The notes: generated from the sequence alone by a model not told the origin. Shown: positions 33,906-42,513, counted from the first letter of the stretch. The stretch is DNA of 64,000 nt from CAVRCT01 sp963719645 (GCA_963719645.1 CAVRCT010000003.1:34926-98925), one strand, 5' to 3'. A program made the numbers and translations.

Positions 33906-34066
33906 GGGGGTATCAATTTTCTTAATTAAAAAATAATGGTTAGTTTAATTTCCCCTTATTTTTCATGAGAAAAATAACTAATGGGGGTACCTTTATTTAT
34001 TTCTTAATTAATCGTAAGGGGGTATCGAGATATAGAAAGAGCTGAAATACCCCGCTTTATACCCCC
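33906..34066. repeat. Right-end GGGGGTA motifs (candidate integrase arm sites)
   Basis: GGGGGTAT at 33906-33913, GGGGGTACC at 33983-33991, GGGGGTAT at 34018-34025, and inverse ATACCCC at 34047-34053 and TACCCCC at 34060-34066. They lie between the integrase start and the tRNA, where arm-type binding sites are expected. The same motif reappears at the left end of the island (22821-22840). Confidence 0.55.
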
Positions 34067-34180
34067 ACAAGGAGCTAGATTTTACTAGAAGTTGTCAGAC
34101 TAGGCTAGACGATAAGTCGTTAGAAAGTGCTTATTTTTAGGGGTTTTTGAGATGTCTTGAGATTTTCTTAGAACAGTAAG

Positions 34181-34273
34181 TGGCGGAGAGGGCGGGATTC
34201 GAACCCGCGTGGGGGCTTGCGCCCCCCATCCGATTTCGAGTCGGCGCCGTTATGACCGCTTCGGTACCTCTCC
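34181..34273 (-). tRNA. tRNA-Ser (anticodon CGA)
   Basis: On the minus strand GGAGAGG (34273-34267) pairs with CCTCTCC (34191-34185), followed by G and encoded CCA (34183-34181). The anticodon loop CTCGAAA gives CGA. A long variable arm (GGGGGGCGCAAGCCCCC region) and the T arm GCGGGTTCGAATCCCGC are typical of a class II serine tRNA. It is the attachment site for the adjacent P4-type integrase. Confidence 0.95.
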
Positions 34274-34320
34274 GTTTTGCTTGGCAATTGTAGTGAGTTA
34301 GGGCTCGCTAATCAATCTAA

Positions 34321-34566
34321 TCAATACGTCTTATTTAATTCGGGCGGGGTTAGGCTGATTTCTTGGGTTCCGGTGGGGTAACGCCTGTCCGACACGGGGT
34401 ACTCTGCATGGATGGTGGATGAAGAGAGGCCAGGGGGGATGGCTAAGGGTGGAATACTTCTTGCTTTGAGATAATCCGTGCCTCGATCCTGGATAATGCC
34501 TTTTTCGTGTAAGGTGGAGCAGGCACCTAATAACAAGGTGAGGACAATGAGTGCAATGTGTTTCAT
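34321..34566 (-). CDS. bamC: BamC-like lipoprotein, short form
   Basis: About 81 residues from ATG 34566 (an in-frame ATG at 34593 overlaps dapA). The signal peptide has the lipobox LLGACS. The mature part has the YLKARSIPPLAIPPGLSSS motif of the unstructured BamC N-terminus, which binds BamD. E. coli BamC is about 344 residues with two helix-grip domains; here the protein ends after LTPPELNKTY. dapA immediately upstream is the conserved partner of bamC (nlpB), which supports the assignment. Confidence 0.75.
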   Translation of the reverse strand: MKHIALIVLTLLLGACSTLHEKGIIQDRGTDYLKARSIPPLAIPPGLSSSTIHAEYPVSDRRYPTGTQEISLTPPELNKTY

Positions 34567-34582
34567 TTTTATTAACCTATTT

Positions 34583-35458
34583 TTAAATGACACCCGACGC
34601 CAGCATGGCTTGTTTTAAATCGGCGTGGAATTTTGGGTCTAAGGGTGACAATGGTAACCGGATTCCTGGCGGAATCAAGCCCATTTGATTTAAAACCCAT
34701 TTGGTCGGGATCGGATTGGATTCCAAAAAGAGTTTTTGATGCAAGGGTATGAGGGTTTGATTTATTTTTTCGGCCAATTCTTTGTCGCCAGACAGAGCGG
34801 CTTCACAGAGATCATGCATTTGTTTAGGCGCCACATTGGCCGTGACGGATATCACGCCGTGCGCACCGGCTAACATTAACGCTAATGCCGTCGCATCATC
34901 GCCACTGTAAATAGCAAATTGTTTGCCGCAGCGATGCAAAATCTCAATGGCACGGTCAACGTTACCCGTCGCTTCTTTAATGCCAATGATATTGGGAATT
35001 TTAGCTAATCGTTCAATGGTTTCGGGTAATAAATCACAGGCCGTACGGCTCGGTACATTGTATAAAATAATTGGAATCGAGACTTTTTCTGCAATGGTTT
35101 TGTAATGTTCGTATAAACCCGTTTGCGTGGGTTTATTGTAATAAGGTGTCACGATTAATACGCCATCTGCACCGGCTTTTTTTGCATTGCGTGTTAACTC
35201 AAGCGTATGTTGAGTCGAGTTGGTGCCGGTGCCTGCAATAATAGGAATGCGTTTTTCAACTTGTTTTACGGCAGTAGCAATAATATCAAACTGTTCTTCT
35301 TCGGTGAGGGTAGAGGCTTCGCCGGTTGTGCCGACAACCACTAATCCAGCGGTGTTTGACTTCAGATGCCAGTCGATTAACGCGTGTAATGATTCTTTGT
35401 CGACGGAACCATCGGCTTTCATGGGAGTGACGAGTGCAACAAGACTGCCTTTTAACAT
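34583..35458 (-). CDS. dapA: 4-hydroxy-tetrahydrodipicolinate synthase
   Basis: 291 residues. Condenses pyruvate with aspartate semialdehyde in the lysine/diaminopimelate pathway. Schiff-base Lys161 lies in IIGIKEATG; Tyr133 in ILYNVPSRT and the GTTGEASTLTEEE loop are present. Normal length. It is followed by bamC, as in E. coli. Confidence 0.97.
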   Translation of the reverse strand: MLKGSLVALVTPMKADGSVDKESLHALIDWHLKSNTAGLVVVGTTGEASTLTEEEQFDIIATAVKQVEKRIPIIAGTGTNSTQHTLELTRNAKKAGADGVLIVTPYYNKPTQTGLYEHYKTIAEKVSIPIILYNVPSRTACDLLPETIERLAKIPNIIGIKEATGNVDRAIEILHRCGKQFAIYSGDDATALALMLAGAHGVISVTANVAPKQMHDLCEAALSGDKELAEKINQTLIPLHQKLFLESNPIPTKWVLNQMGLIPPGIRLPLSPLDPKFHADLKQAMLASGVI

Positions 35459-35565
35459 GGAGATCTCCTGTCGTGATATTTCGCCTATGTTATCGGAATT
35501 GCTGCACTTTTTACATATTTTCCGTATAATTCGTTCAACTTTTTAATCTGAAAAAGGGCAATGCG

Positions 35566-37077
35566 ATGCAGAGAACATGGGCTGACATATTGTGGGGAAA
35601 ACACGCAAAAGTGGGCTATTTATGGGTTGCCGCTGTGCTGATGTTATTAACCAGTTTGGGTTATCGTGAAATTTGGACGCAGGAACATCGTTGGGCGGAC
35701 ATCGTCTATGGGATGATTTATTCGAAGGATTATTTACACCCATCCTTAGGGGGTGTCGATTATTATGATAAACCCTTGCTGTCCTATTGGTTAATTATTG
35801 CAGTGGCGAGTTTCATCGGTAAATTAACGACAGTCGCCTTGCGTTTGCCTTCTGCATTGGCCGGATTATTAGCGATTGGTTCTATCTATTCATTGGGTAA
35901 AAACCTGAAAGATCAAAAGCTCGGCTTGCTGGCAGGCTGGATGTTGTTAACAACGTTTTATTTTATCTTTTGGGCGCGGACTAGCAGTGCCGATATGTTG
36001 AATTTGGCAGGCACGTTATTTGCAGTGGCTTGGTATGTGGCAAAACGCGCAAATCCACGTTTTTTTGATTACATGATTTTCTTTTTGATCTTGGCGGTGA
36101 GCGCATTGTGTAAAGGGTTAGTGGCACCGATGGTGGCGCTGATTGTGATTTTTCCGGATGTGTTGCTGCAAAAAAAATGGCGAAACTATTTGAATTGGCA
36201 GGTGCTATTGAGCACAGTGCCAGCACTGATTGTCTATGCGTTACCCTTCTGGGCTTCTGCCCATTTCTCTCAACAAAATTATTCTGAGAATGGATTAATG
36301 CTCGTGTATCGGGAAAATATTTTACGTTATTTCCAACCGTTTGATCATCAAGGTCCGATTTATACCTATTTCATTTTCTTGCCAATTTATTTATTGCCGT
36401 GGACATTCTTTTTTATTCCTGCTTTGATTTCATTAAAATCCCGTTGGAAGAGTCTGTCGGCGAATTCTAAATGGATGGTTTATAGTACGGTATTGCTGTT
36501 TATCTTTTTTACCTTGAGTGGTTCCCGACGAAATTATTATGTGTTACCCATGGTGCCTTTTGCGATTTTAATGACGGCGGATTGGATTTTAGCAACACTG
36601 GATACGTTTAAACGCAATCGGTGGGCAGGTTGGATGGCGATCGGCGCATTCTTGATATTTTTTCTCAATTTTGATGTGGTGCAACCGATGTATTATGCGC
36701 AAAGTGGCATGGATGAATTTACCCAAGCGGTGACGATGCGGGCTGAGCAAATCAAACCTTGGTCGCAATGGCGTTTTGTGATGTTAGATCCAGAAAGCAA
36801 AGTGCGTTTTTATTTGGATCTGTCACCGACCATAAAAAATTACAGTATTCCAGGTGCATTGCGAGAGGATGTGACGGTCGATACGCTGCTGAAAGAGTGG
36901 CCTTTTTTACAGAATGCGAATAGCCAAACAAATATCATTTATATCAGTCGTAAACTTTACGAACCTGAGTTGAAAATGATTTTGAAAAATTATACCGTGA
37001 TTGAGACGCATCCTGGATTTATGCAGAAAAAATTGCATAAAGACATGAATATGCCTATTGCTTTTATACCCAATTAG
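35566..37077 (+). CDS. ArnT-like membrane glycosyltransferase (GT39/83)
   Basis: 503 residues, integral membrane, about a dozen hydrophobic segments. The first periplasmic loop has DIVYGMIYSKDYLHPSLGGV followed by DYYDKPLLSYW, the PMT/ArnT pattern with the acidic catalytic loop; RTSSADM follows. It transfers sugars from polyprenyl phosphate to lipid A or protein. Homology to ArnT suggests lipid A modification; the substrate is not certain. An ArnA-type decarboxylase lies 13 kb away. Confidence 0.85.
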   Translation: MQRTWADILWGKHAKVGYLWVAAVLMLLTSLGYREIWTQEHRWADIVYGMIYSKDYLHPSLGGVDYYDKPLLSYWLIIAVASFIGKLTTVALRLPSALAGLLAIGSIYSLGKNLKDQKLGLLAGWMLLTTFYFIFWARTSSADMLNLAGTLFAVAWYVAKRANPRFFDYMIFFLILAVSALCKGLVAPMVALIVIFPDVLLQKKWRNYLNWQVLLSTVPALIVYALPFWASAHFSQQNYSENGLMLVYRENILRYFQPFDHQGPIYTYFIFLPIYLLPWTFFFIPALISLKSRWKSLSANSKWMVYSTVLLFIFFTLSGSRRNYYVLPMVPFAILMTADWILATLDTFKRNRWAGWMAIGAFLIFFLNFDVVQPMYYAQSGMDEFTQAVTMRAEQIKPWSQWRFVMLDPESKVRFYLDLSPTIKNYSIPGALREDVTVDTLLKEWPFLQNANSQTNIIYISRKLYEPELKMILKNYTVIETHPGFMQKKLHKDMNMPIAFIPN

Positions 37078-37085
37078 GAGACCCT

Positions 37086-37322
37086 ATGACAGACACGTTG
37101 TTGCAAAAATTAGAAGAAAAAATGATTCAATTGCTGACAGAATTAGAGATGTTACGCAATGAAACTCAACAATTAAAACAAGAGAATATTTCGTTGCGCA
37201 CTGAGCGAGTGAATCATTTACATAAATTGCAGGAATTGGTTTCGTTGCTGGATACATTGGATTCTATTGTGATACCAGAGCAGAGTATGAAAATGGAAAT
37301 GGGTGTGGCGGATTTTTCATAG
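37086..37322 (+). CDS. ZapB-like coiled-coil protein (TIGR02449 type)
   Basis: 78 residues. Nearly the whole protein (residues 5-58) is a coiled coil with heptads (LLQKLEEKMIQLLTELEMLR, TQQLKQENISLRTERVNHL). It resembles the small TIGR02449/ZapB-like proteins linked with cell division, usually next to zapA. It follows the glycosyltransferase by 8 bases. Confidence 0.7.
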   Translation: MTDTLLQKLEEKMIQLLTELEMLRNETQQLKQENISLRTERVNHLHKLQELVSLLDTLDSIVIPEQSMKMEMGVADFS

Positions 37323-37340
37323 AGAGGTGTGGGTTTAAGA

Positions 37341-37552
37341 GTGCTTGCTTAAGAAAGGGTTTGTCAACCTGAGCGCTTTTCGCTCCGAAGCAACTGTCTT
37401 GAAAATTTTATAGCAGTTATCTGCTTCGAGAAGTCTCTCCCTTTGAAAAAGGGAGGTCAGGAGGGATTTTTATAAAATTTAATTTTTTTACAAATCCCCC
37501 TCAATCCCCCTTTTTCAAAGGGGGAAGCCCTTGTCTTAAGCAGCTCTCGCAA
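37341..37552. repeat. Mixed repeats, incl. family A variant (37434-37527)
   Basis: Starts with a truncated family 3 end (CTTAAGAAAGGG, TGAGCGCTTTTCGCTCCGAAG). It then holds a family A palindrome variant at 37434-37527, with arms CTCCCTTTGAAAAAGGGAGG and TTTTTACAAATCCCCC and different spacing from the other copies. No open frame is present. Confidence 0.7.
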
Positions 37553-37729
37553 AAGAAAGGGCTGTCATCCTGAGCGCTCTTCGCTCCGAAGGATCTCCCG
37601 CAAATTTCTGAGGTTCTGTTAAAGATATTTTTAAGCATCTCTCTACTCTATAGGGAGATCCTTCGGAGCGAAAAGCGCTCAGGATGACAAGCTCTTTCTT
37701 AAGCACTCAGGATGACAAGCTCTTTCTTA
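37553..37729. repeat. Palindromic element, family 3, copy 2
   Basis: Arms AAAGGGCTGTCATCCTGAGC and TTCGCTCCGAAGGATCTCCC are mirrored at GGGAGATCCTTCGGAGCG and GCTCAGGATGAC, with a central region shared in inverse with 18298-18563. A second TCAGGATGACAAGCTCTTTC copy follows at the right end. It ends next to the CDF stop codon. Confidence 0.8.
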
Positions 37730-37731
37730 AT

Positions 37732-38649
37732 TTAGCAGGTCTCATCACGGCCACAAGGCGATTCTGCATGACCGTCTTCCACTTGGATTGTGACATGATC
37801 AATGCGAAATTGATGTTTGAGTGTTGAGTTAATTTGTTTATAGTCTGCATCCGATAATCTGTGGTTAGGCATGACTAAATGAGTGGTGAGTGCCACTTCT
37901 TTAGTGCTTAATCCCCAAATATGTAAATCATGCATGGATTCAACACCGGGTAATTGGACTAAAAAATCATGGATTCCATGATGATTAATGTGGCGTGGGA
38001 TGGCGTCGAGAATTAAATTCACTGAATCGCGCAATAATCCCCATGTTCCCCACAAAATAATCAGGACAATGAAAATACCCGTCAGGGGATCAATCCACAT
38101 TTGATGTGTATATAAAATGAGAATACCGGCAACAACGACACCCATTGAAATGACAGCATCACCTAACAAATGCAAAAAAGCGCCTTTAATGTTTAAATCG
38201 TCATGCGCACCTTTCATAAAAAACAGAGCCGTCGAGCCATTGACCACAATGCCAATCAGCGCAACGATAATAATTATGTTTTCTTGCACAACGGCGGGAT
38301 GCAGTAATCGATAAATGGAATGATAGGTGATTAAAACGCTAGTGCCGACTAATATCAGTGCATTTGCCAATGCTGCAATGACGGTGGTTTTTTTGAATCC
38401 GTAACTGTACCGTTTGCGTGCCGGTAAGGTGAGCAACCAATTAGCGCCCCAGGCTAACATCAAGCCAAAGACATCACCAAAATTATGGATTGCATCCGCT
38501 AATAAACTCATGGATTGTGCGCGCAATGCGTAAATAACTTGAAATAAGGTAAACGCCAAATTTAACAAGACAGCAAAGCCAAACGCAAAATTAAATGAAT
38601 GCGGATGTTCATGTGCGGAGTGATGATCGTGATGATGTTGGCCAGACAT
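37732..38649 (-). CDS. Cation diffusion facilitator (zinc efflux, CzcD/ZitB type)
   Basis: 305 residues. A His-rich N-terminus (HHDHHSAHEHPH) is followed by six membrane segments with metal sites in HNFGDVFGLMLAW and HLLGDAVISMG, and a C-terminal cytoplasmic domain (VESMHDLHIWGLSTKEVALT). It exports Zn2+ or related metals using the proton gradient. It lies 5 bases after a Kef-type antiporter gene and is probably cotranscribed. Confidence 0.93.
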   Translation of the reverse strand: MSGQHHHDHHSAHEHPHSFNFAFGFAVLLNLAFTLFQVIYALRAQSMSLLADAIHNFGDVFGLMLAWGANWLLTLPARKRYSYGFKKTTVIAALANALILVGTSVLITYHSIYRLLHPAVVQENIIIIVALIGIVVNGSTALFFMKGAHDDLNIKGAFLHLLGDAVISMGVVVAGILILYTHQMWIDPLTGIFIVLIILWGTWGLLRDSVNLILDAIPRHINHHGIHDFLVQLPGVESMHDLHIWGLSTKEVALTTHLVMPNHRLSDADYKQINSTLKHQFRIDHVTIQVEDGHAESPCGRDETC

Positions 38650-38654
38650 AGTAG

Positions 38655-39827
38655 TTAGTCTCTTCGTAGTTTATCGGTAACAGCAAGTGGCGTGGGATAA
38701 CGAATGACAACCCAATAGCACGACACGATAAACGTTAAAATGGTGGCAGCTTGCACCATGTAATTGGCTGCGGGTTGAATTAATTTCACTTGCCATGCTA
38801 AATAAATCACGAGCAAAGAGAACTCACTGATTTGACCCAGTCGCACGCCGATTTCCCAGCCCATCGCTTTTGATTCACTGGATTTTTGCAGCAGCCAAGA
38901 GAAGACAAAGGGTTTAATCGTCAACATGATAAACGCCATAATAGCGGCTGGCACAATCACTTGCGGCAAGTAATCAAAATTAAATCCAGCGCCAATCGTG
39001 AAAAAGAAAATCACCAGGAAGAAATCGCGTAATGGCTTGAGACTTTCAGCGATATAAAATGAGATCGGATTGCTGGCGAGCGCAATGCCTGCAATAAAAG
39101 CACCAATCTCTTGGCTTAATCCTAAAAAATGCGCCAGTTCAGCCATGGTTAGACACCAGCCGATCGATAAGATAAAAATATATTCATGAACTTTATCAAA
39201 TAAGCGCAAGAGATGGCCGATGATGAAGCGCTCACACACATAGGCGGCTAGCAGCATAATGGGAAATGCGCTGATCAAATAGGCTAATGTTTTCCAAGAA
39301 AAAGCTTGTCCACCAATGCCTTGTAAAATTAATAAGACGCCAATGGCGATAATATCTTGCAACAGCAAGATACTGATCATGAGCTCACCGGTATGTTGGT
39401 GGTGCAGGATGGTAGTGGGTAAAAGTTTTAAGCCAATAATGGTGCTAGAGAACATCATGGATAAACCGATGATAAAGGCTTCCATGAGGGTAAAATTGAA
39501 ATAAAAACTAATCACAAAGCCAAGTAGGAAAAAAATGCTGGAACTGGTGAGTGTGATCCAACTCATTTTGCGTAGAGAGTGCAATAAATTCTGTGGTTGC
39601 AGATGAAGGCCGAGTAAAAATAAGAGGAAAATAATTCCGATATGACCTGTTTGGTGAATGACGTCGGTATCTTTGACAAGTTTTAAACCCCATGGTCCTA
39701 AAATGGCGCCTAATGCCATGTAAGCGACTAGCAGGGATTGGCGAGTAAACAATGCTATAGTCGATAAAATAGCAGTGCCGGCAAACACTAAAAATATGAC
39801 GTATACGACAGCTTGCGTTTGGTGCAT
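38655..39827 (-). CDS. Kef/CPA2-type monovalent cation:proton antiporter
   Basis: 390 residues, about 12 membrane segments. The motifs LGAILGPWGL, HIGIIFLLFLLGLHLQP, FSSTIIGLKLLP and LLLQDIIAIGVL (with the ion-site QD) are typical of the CPA2 superfamily. The C-terminal RCK/TrkA domain found in KefB/C is absent. Function is K+ or Na+ exchange for H+; specificity is not known. Confidence 0.9.
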   Translation of the reverse strand: MHQTQAVVYVIFLVFAGTAILSTIALFTRQSLLVAYMALGAILGPWGLKLVKDTDVIHQTGHIGIIFLLFLLGLHLQPQNLLHSLRKMSWITLTSSSIFFLLGFVISFYFNFTLMEAFIIGLSMMFSSTIIGLKLLPTTILHHQHTGELMISILLLQDIIAIGVLLILQGIGGQAFSWKTLAYLISAFPIMLLAAYVCERFIIGHLLRLFDKVHEYIFILSIGWCLTMAELAHFLGLSQEIGAFIAGIALASNPISFYIAESLKPLRDFFLVIFFFTIGAGFNFDYLPQVIVPAAIMAFIMLTIKPFVFSWLLQKSSESKAMGWEIGVRLGQISEFSLLVIYLAWQVKLIQPAANYMVQAATILTFIVSCYWVVIRYPTPLAVTDKLRRD

Positions 39828-39923
39828 GGTGGGTCGCTCTCTCTCTGAAATATTTTGGGGTTAGTATACATCAGTCTCTACAGAGAAAAATTTAATTTTT
39901 TTATACAAATTCCCCTTGTTCCC

Positions 39924-40158
39924 AATGGCACTAGCTTAAGAACTGTCGTCCCGGAATTTACTGGCGCTTAATGAGCGCTTTTTGCGAATTTAGCGCCAGT
40001 TAATGTCCGGGATCCATTTTGCTTAAAGCATATAAGTTAAAAGCAAGAGGGCGATAAATTGAAGATGGATCCCGGACATTAAGTAGCTCTAAACGAGCAA
40101 AAGGCGCTCGTTAAGAGCTACTAAATTCCGGGACGACAGTTCTTAAGCTAGTGCCATT
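39924..40158. mobile_element. Palindromic element B inserted in family A
   Basis: Terminal inverted repeats AATGGCACTAGCTTAAGAAC / its complement, continuing inward through TGTCGTCCCGGAATTTA. The interior carries CCGGGATCCATTTT and TGGATCCCGGACATTAA. It is flanked by CCCCTTGTTCCC at 39912-39923 and 40160-40171, a 12-bp direct repeat absent in duplicate from other family A copies. No gene. Confidence 0.75.
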
Positions 40159-40266
40159 GCCCCTTGTTCCCCCTTTTTCAAAGTGGGAGACCTTCTAAAC
40201 AGCTCTGTGTTTTAACAGTGAAAGCTGCTTAGAAGGTCTCCCACTTTGAAAAAGGGGGAACAAGGG

Positions 40267-40444
40267 CTGACGGATCGACGCAAATTCCACCTGAGTATCA
40301 TCGATCTATATAAATTCCAGAATCAGCTCTTCGTTCGTGGATCCTGAATAAATCTTACGCGCTACTGCGATAACTGCGGTCAAATACTTTGGGCGTAAGA
40401 TTTTTCAGGACGACGCATGGGTGGAATTTGCGTCGATCCGTCAG
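40267..40444. mobile_element. Palindromic element C inserted in family A
   Basis: 25-bp terminal inverted repeats beginning CTGACGGATCGACGCAAATT, with a non-repeated interior. The flanks are GAACAAGGG (40258-40266) and GAATAAGGG (40445-40453), a 9-bp direct repeat with one change. No gene. This is the only copy in the window. Confidence 0.7.
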
Positions 40445-40485
40445 GAATAAGGGGGATTTGTATAAAAAGAAGAAGTTCTTATGAC

Positions 40486-42513
40486 TTAAATGACAAATGA
40501 CCGATCATATCTTTCGTGAAATCTATTCCAATCATGGATCAACTGGCGAAATCGATTATCTTCGAAAAACGTTTTAATTGACTGGGAATCTCTGAATGCT
40601 TCATACAACGTTTTAGTCACAGCATGTCGGGGCTCATACTTACGTCCGAAGCAGCTATACAAAGAACTCAAGCAGGATTTTTTTTCTAAGCGTACGTTGG
40701 CAATCGTCTGCAACTGCGTAAATTTCTGTTGTAAACTCTCGACGGTGTCTTTCTCAGAGACAGAGTGTTTCATCGCTCGAACACCATCAGGAATACCGAT
40801 GCGACAAGTTGTTTTCCAAAAATTTTCATCTAAGAGCATTTCAATAAAATGAGTTGCTGCATTCAGTAATTTATCAGGCAATACACTTGTTACTTTGGGC
40901 GCTGCATCAACCGGTGTATCATTTGCCGGCGCAACCGAAGCAGTCATTTGAGAAAACGCTAACACAGAAGGTTGACTAAATGTTCCAAAGGTCGACAGTA
41001 ATAAACCCGAGGAAGTACCCTCTGTTGGAAAATCCTTAAACTCTTTTAGAGGCACGGCTATCGATTGAGTAGACGTATCAACGTGACTGTTCATTGTGCT
41101 TGATTGCGGACTCTCTTCCTTTGTTTGAAGTAACACATTGACCGGTGCAGGTAAATTGGATTCATCCGGTGCATCATGAAAAATAACGTCCAAGGGTTCA
41201 GAAAAGTCAGCGTGAAGCGGCGCTTCAAGAGAAGAATCATGATTTAGCTGAACGAGCTGCGGCAAGGTTGCTACTGTTGGCAAAGGTAAGTTAGGTTCTA
41301 CTTTTTTCATCTCAACGGGTGAAGGTGGATTGGAATTTGTTTTTTTAGTGAGCCGAACGTCACTCCAGTCACCTTCTGTTCCCGCTTCATCAAACGCAAC
41401 CTCATGCGTATCGTCATTAACAAGATCAGACAATGTGAGAGGTTTTTCTTTATTTTTTCGGGAGAAAAGTTTTTTGATCTTGCTGAGCATGCTGCCACCG
41501 AGATAGAGGGACCATTTTACTGCTGCACCAAATATAGTATCGGCTAATTTTGAAATGACGCTGGTTTTCTCAGTCAATTTTTGTTGCATGAAATCTTGAC
41601 CATCTTTCTCTTTATTGGTACATATTGTGAATTCAGCAATATCGGAAGAAGTATTCATAATATCTTTTGTATGTGCATCAATCGCAGCATCGAGTGTGCT
41701 CGTGGGTTGTTGTTTAGGTCTCGTATAAATGAAACCTTGGGTGATATTTTGATTTTTTGTGTTAGCAAAAAGCGCTGTACTAAACTGAGGGACAATATCG
41801 TGTTCGTTAATGACGCGATAACATTCAATCGTTAATCGTTCATGTTCCATAATCTTAGCGCATAGTTCATCTTCATTCTGACCGCTCTGAATACCCGGCG
41901 CACAAATTGCTAATAAACGTAGTAAATTTATTTTTTTGAATTGTTCACGGTTAGCATTTGATTGGGTTGCTAAATAGCTCGCTTTTGCATGCAGTATGGC
42001 CATTAATAATTTTTGCGCATCTGCACCTCCTAAGCTGTGACCAAAAATATTGATCGCTACAGTTGGTTGAGGAATTTCGTTTTCTTTTTTTGTCGACGCT
42101 AAATAGAGCTCGATCAAAATATTAATTTGATTTAATAAAGTATCGCAGACTTGATCAAACGTAGCATGGCCTGGTCCACGAGGATCTGCATCTCGTACAC
42201 CGCTATCGAAACACGCTGTGCCGCGAAAACAAATATTGATTTCAGGTTTTAGATCAGGATTTTTCTTCCAAATAGCATAGACTTTTAAACCATCCGCTTT
42301 ATGGTCTAATTCTTTGATGTAAAGCGCATCATTGGAAATTGGTTTGATTTCCTCATCATAAGCAAATTTATGTGAAATATCATAGGATGCACGAAACCAA
42401 CCGGCTTTTTCCTTACCGAATACCTCGATCAGTTTCTCATTTAACTCAGTACTTCCACGACCTGTTGAGAGGCTGGATTCTTGAGCTTGTATATTGCTTC
42501 TCGCGTCAGTCAT
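40486..42513 (-). CDS. Large protein with class 3 lipase-like motif, effector candidate
   Basis: 675 residues. The N-terminal 300 residues contain FRGTACFDSG (97-106) and NIFGHSLGGADAQKLL with the nucleophile elbow GHSLGG (Ser160), both typical of class 3 lipases; an IPQF.. segment and INEHDIVPQF may hold the acid/His. A hydrophobic stretch near 345-370 is followed by a long acidic, Pro/Ser-rich region and a C-terminal helical domain with RNRFHERYDRSF-like sequence. It has no signal peptide. The lipase-like N-terminus joined to a long unknown C-terminus resembles Dot/Icm effectors. Divergent neighbour of a Rab-like GTPase gene. Confidence 0.75.
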   Translation of the reverse strand: MTDARSNIQAQESSLSTGRGSTELNEKLIEVFGKEKAGWFRASYDISHKFAYDEEIKPISNDALYIKELDHKADGLKVYAIWKKNPDLKPEINICFRGTACFDSGVRDADPRGPGHATFDQVCDTLLNQINILIELYLASTKKENEIPQPTVAINIFGHSLGGADAQKLLMAILHAKASYLATQSNANREQFKKINLLRLLAICAPGIQSGQNEDELCAKIMEHERLTIECYRVINEHDIVPQFSTALFANTKNQNITQGFIYTRPKQQPTSTLDAAIDAHTKDIMNTSSDIAEFTICTNKEKDGQDFMQQKLTEKTSVISKLADTIFGAAVKWSLYLGGSMLSKIKKLFSRKNKEKPLTLSDLVNDDTHEVAFDEAGTEGDWSDVRLTKKTNSNPPSPVEMKKVEPNLPLPTVATLPQLVQLNHDSSLEAPLHADFSEPLDVIFHDAPDESNLPAPVNVLLQTKEESPQSSTMNSHVDTSTQSIAVPLKEFKDFPTEGTSSGLLLSTFGTFSQPSVLAFSQMTASVAPANDTPVDAAPKVTSVLPDKLLNAATHFIEMLLDENFWKTTCRIGIPDGVRAMKHSVSEKDTVESLQQKFTQLQTIANVRLEKKSCLSSLYSCFGRKYEPRHAVTKTLYEAFRDSQSIKTFFEDNRFRQLIHDWNRFHERYDRSFVI

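Larger units (their letters stand above)
22821..34180. mobile_element. Integrative element at tRNA-Ser(CGA), ~11.4 kb
   Basis: Bounded on the right by the 3' end of tRNA-Ser(CGA) and a P4-type integrase reading away from it. On the left it is bounded by GGTACCCCC / TACCCC sequences that repeat the motif found near the integrase. Contents, nearly all on the minus strand, are integrase, a small conserved unknown, AlpA regulator, a small coiled-coil protein, an O-like replication protein with internal iterons, a DnaB-type helicase, a small protein, a DUF5681 protein, a coiled-coil protein, a secreted protein, an XRE regulator and five further unknowns, plus an IS66-type insertion. No structural phage genes are seen. 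I did not find a clear duplicate of the tRNA 3' end, so the left boundary is approximate. Confidence 0.7.
39897..40467. repeat. Family A palindrome, copy 3, split by two insertions
   Basis: Left arm 39897-39923 (ACAAATTCCCCTTGTTCCC), centre 40159-40266 (with the shared TCTCCCACTTTGAAAAAGGG), right arm 40445-40467. Element B (39924-40158) sits in the left arm and element C (40267-40444) in the right arm. The uninterrupted copies are at 13535-13668 and 52616-52748. Compared with them, 12 bases (left) and 9 bases (right) are duplicated around the insertions. Confidence 0.85.
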
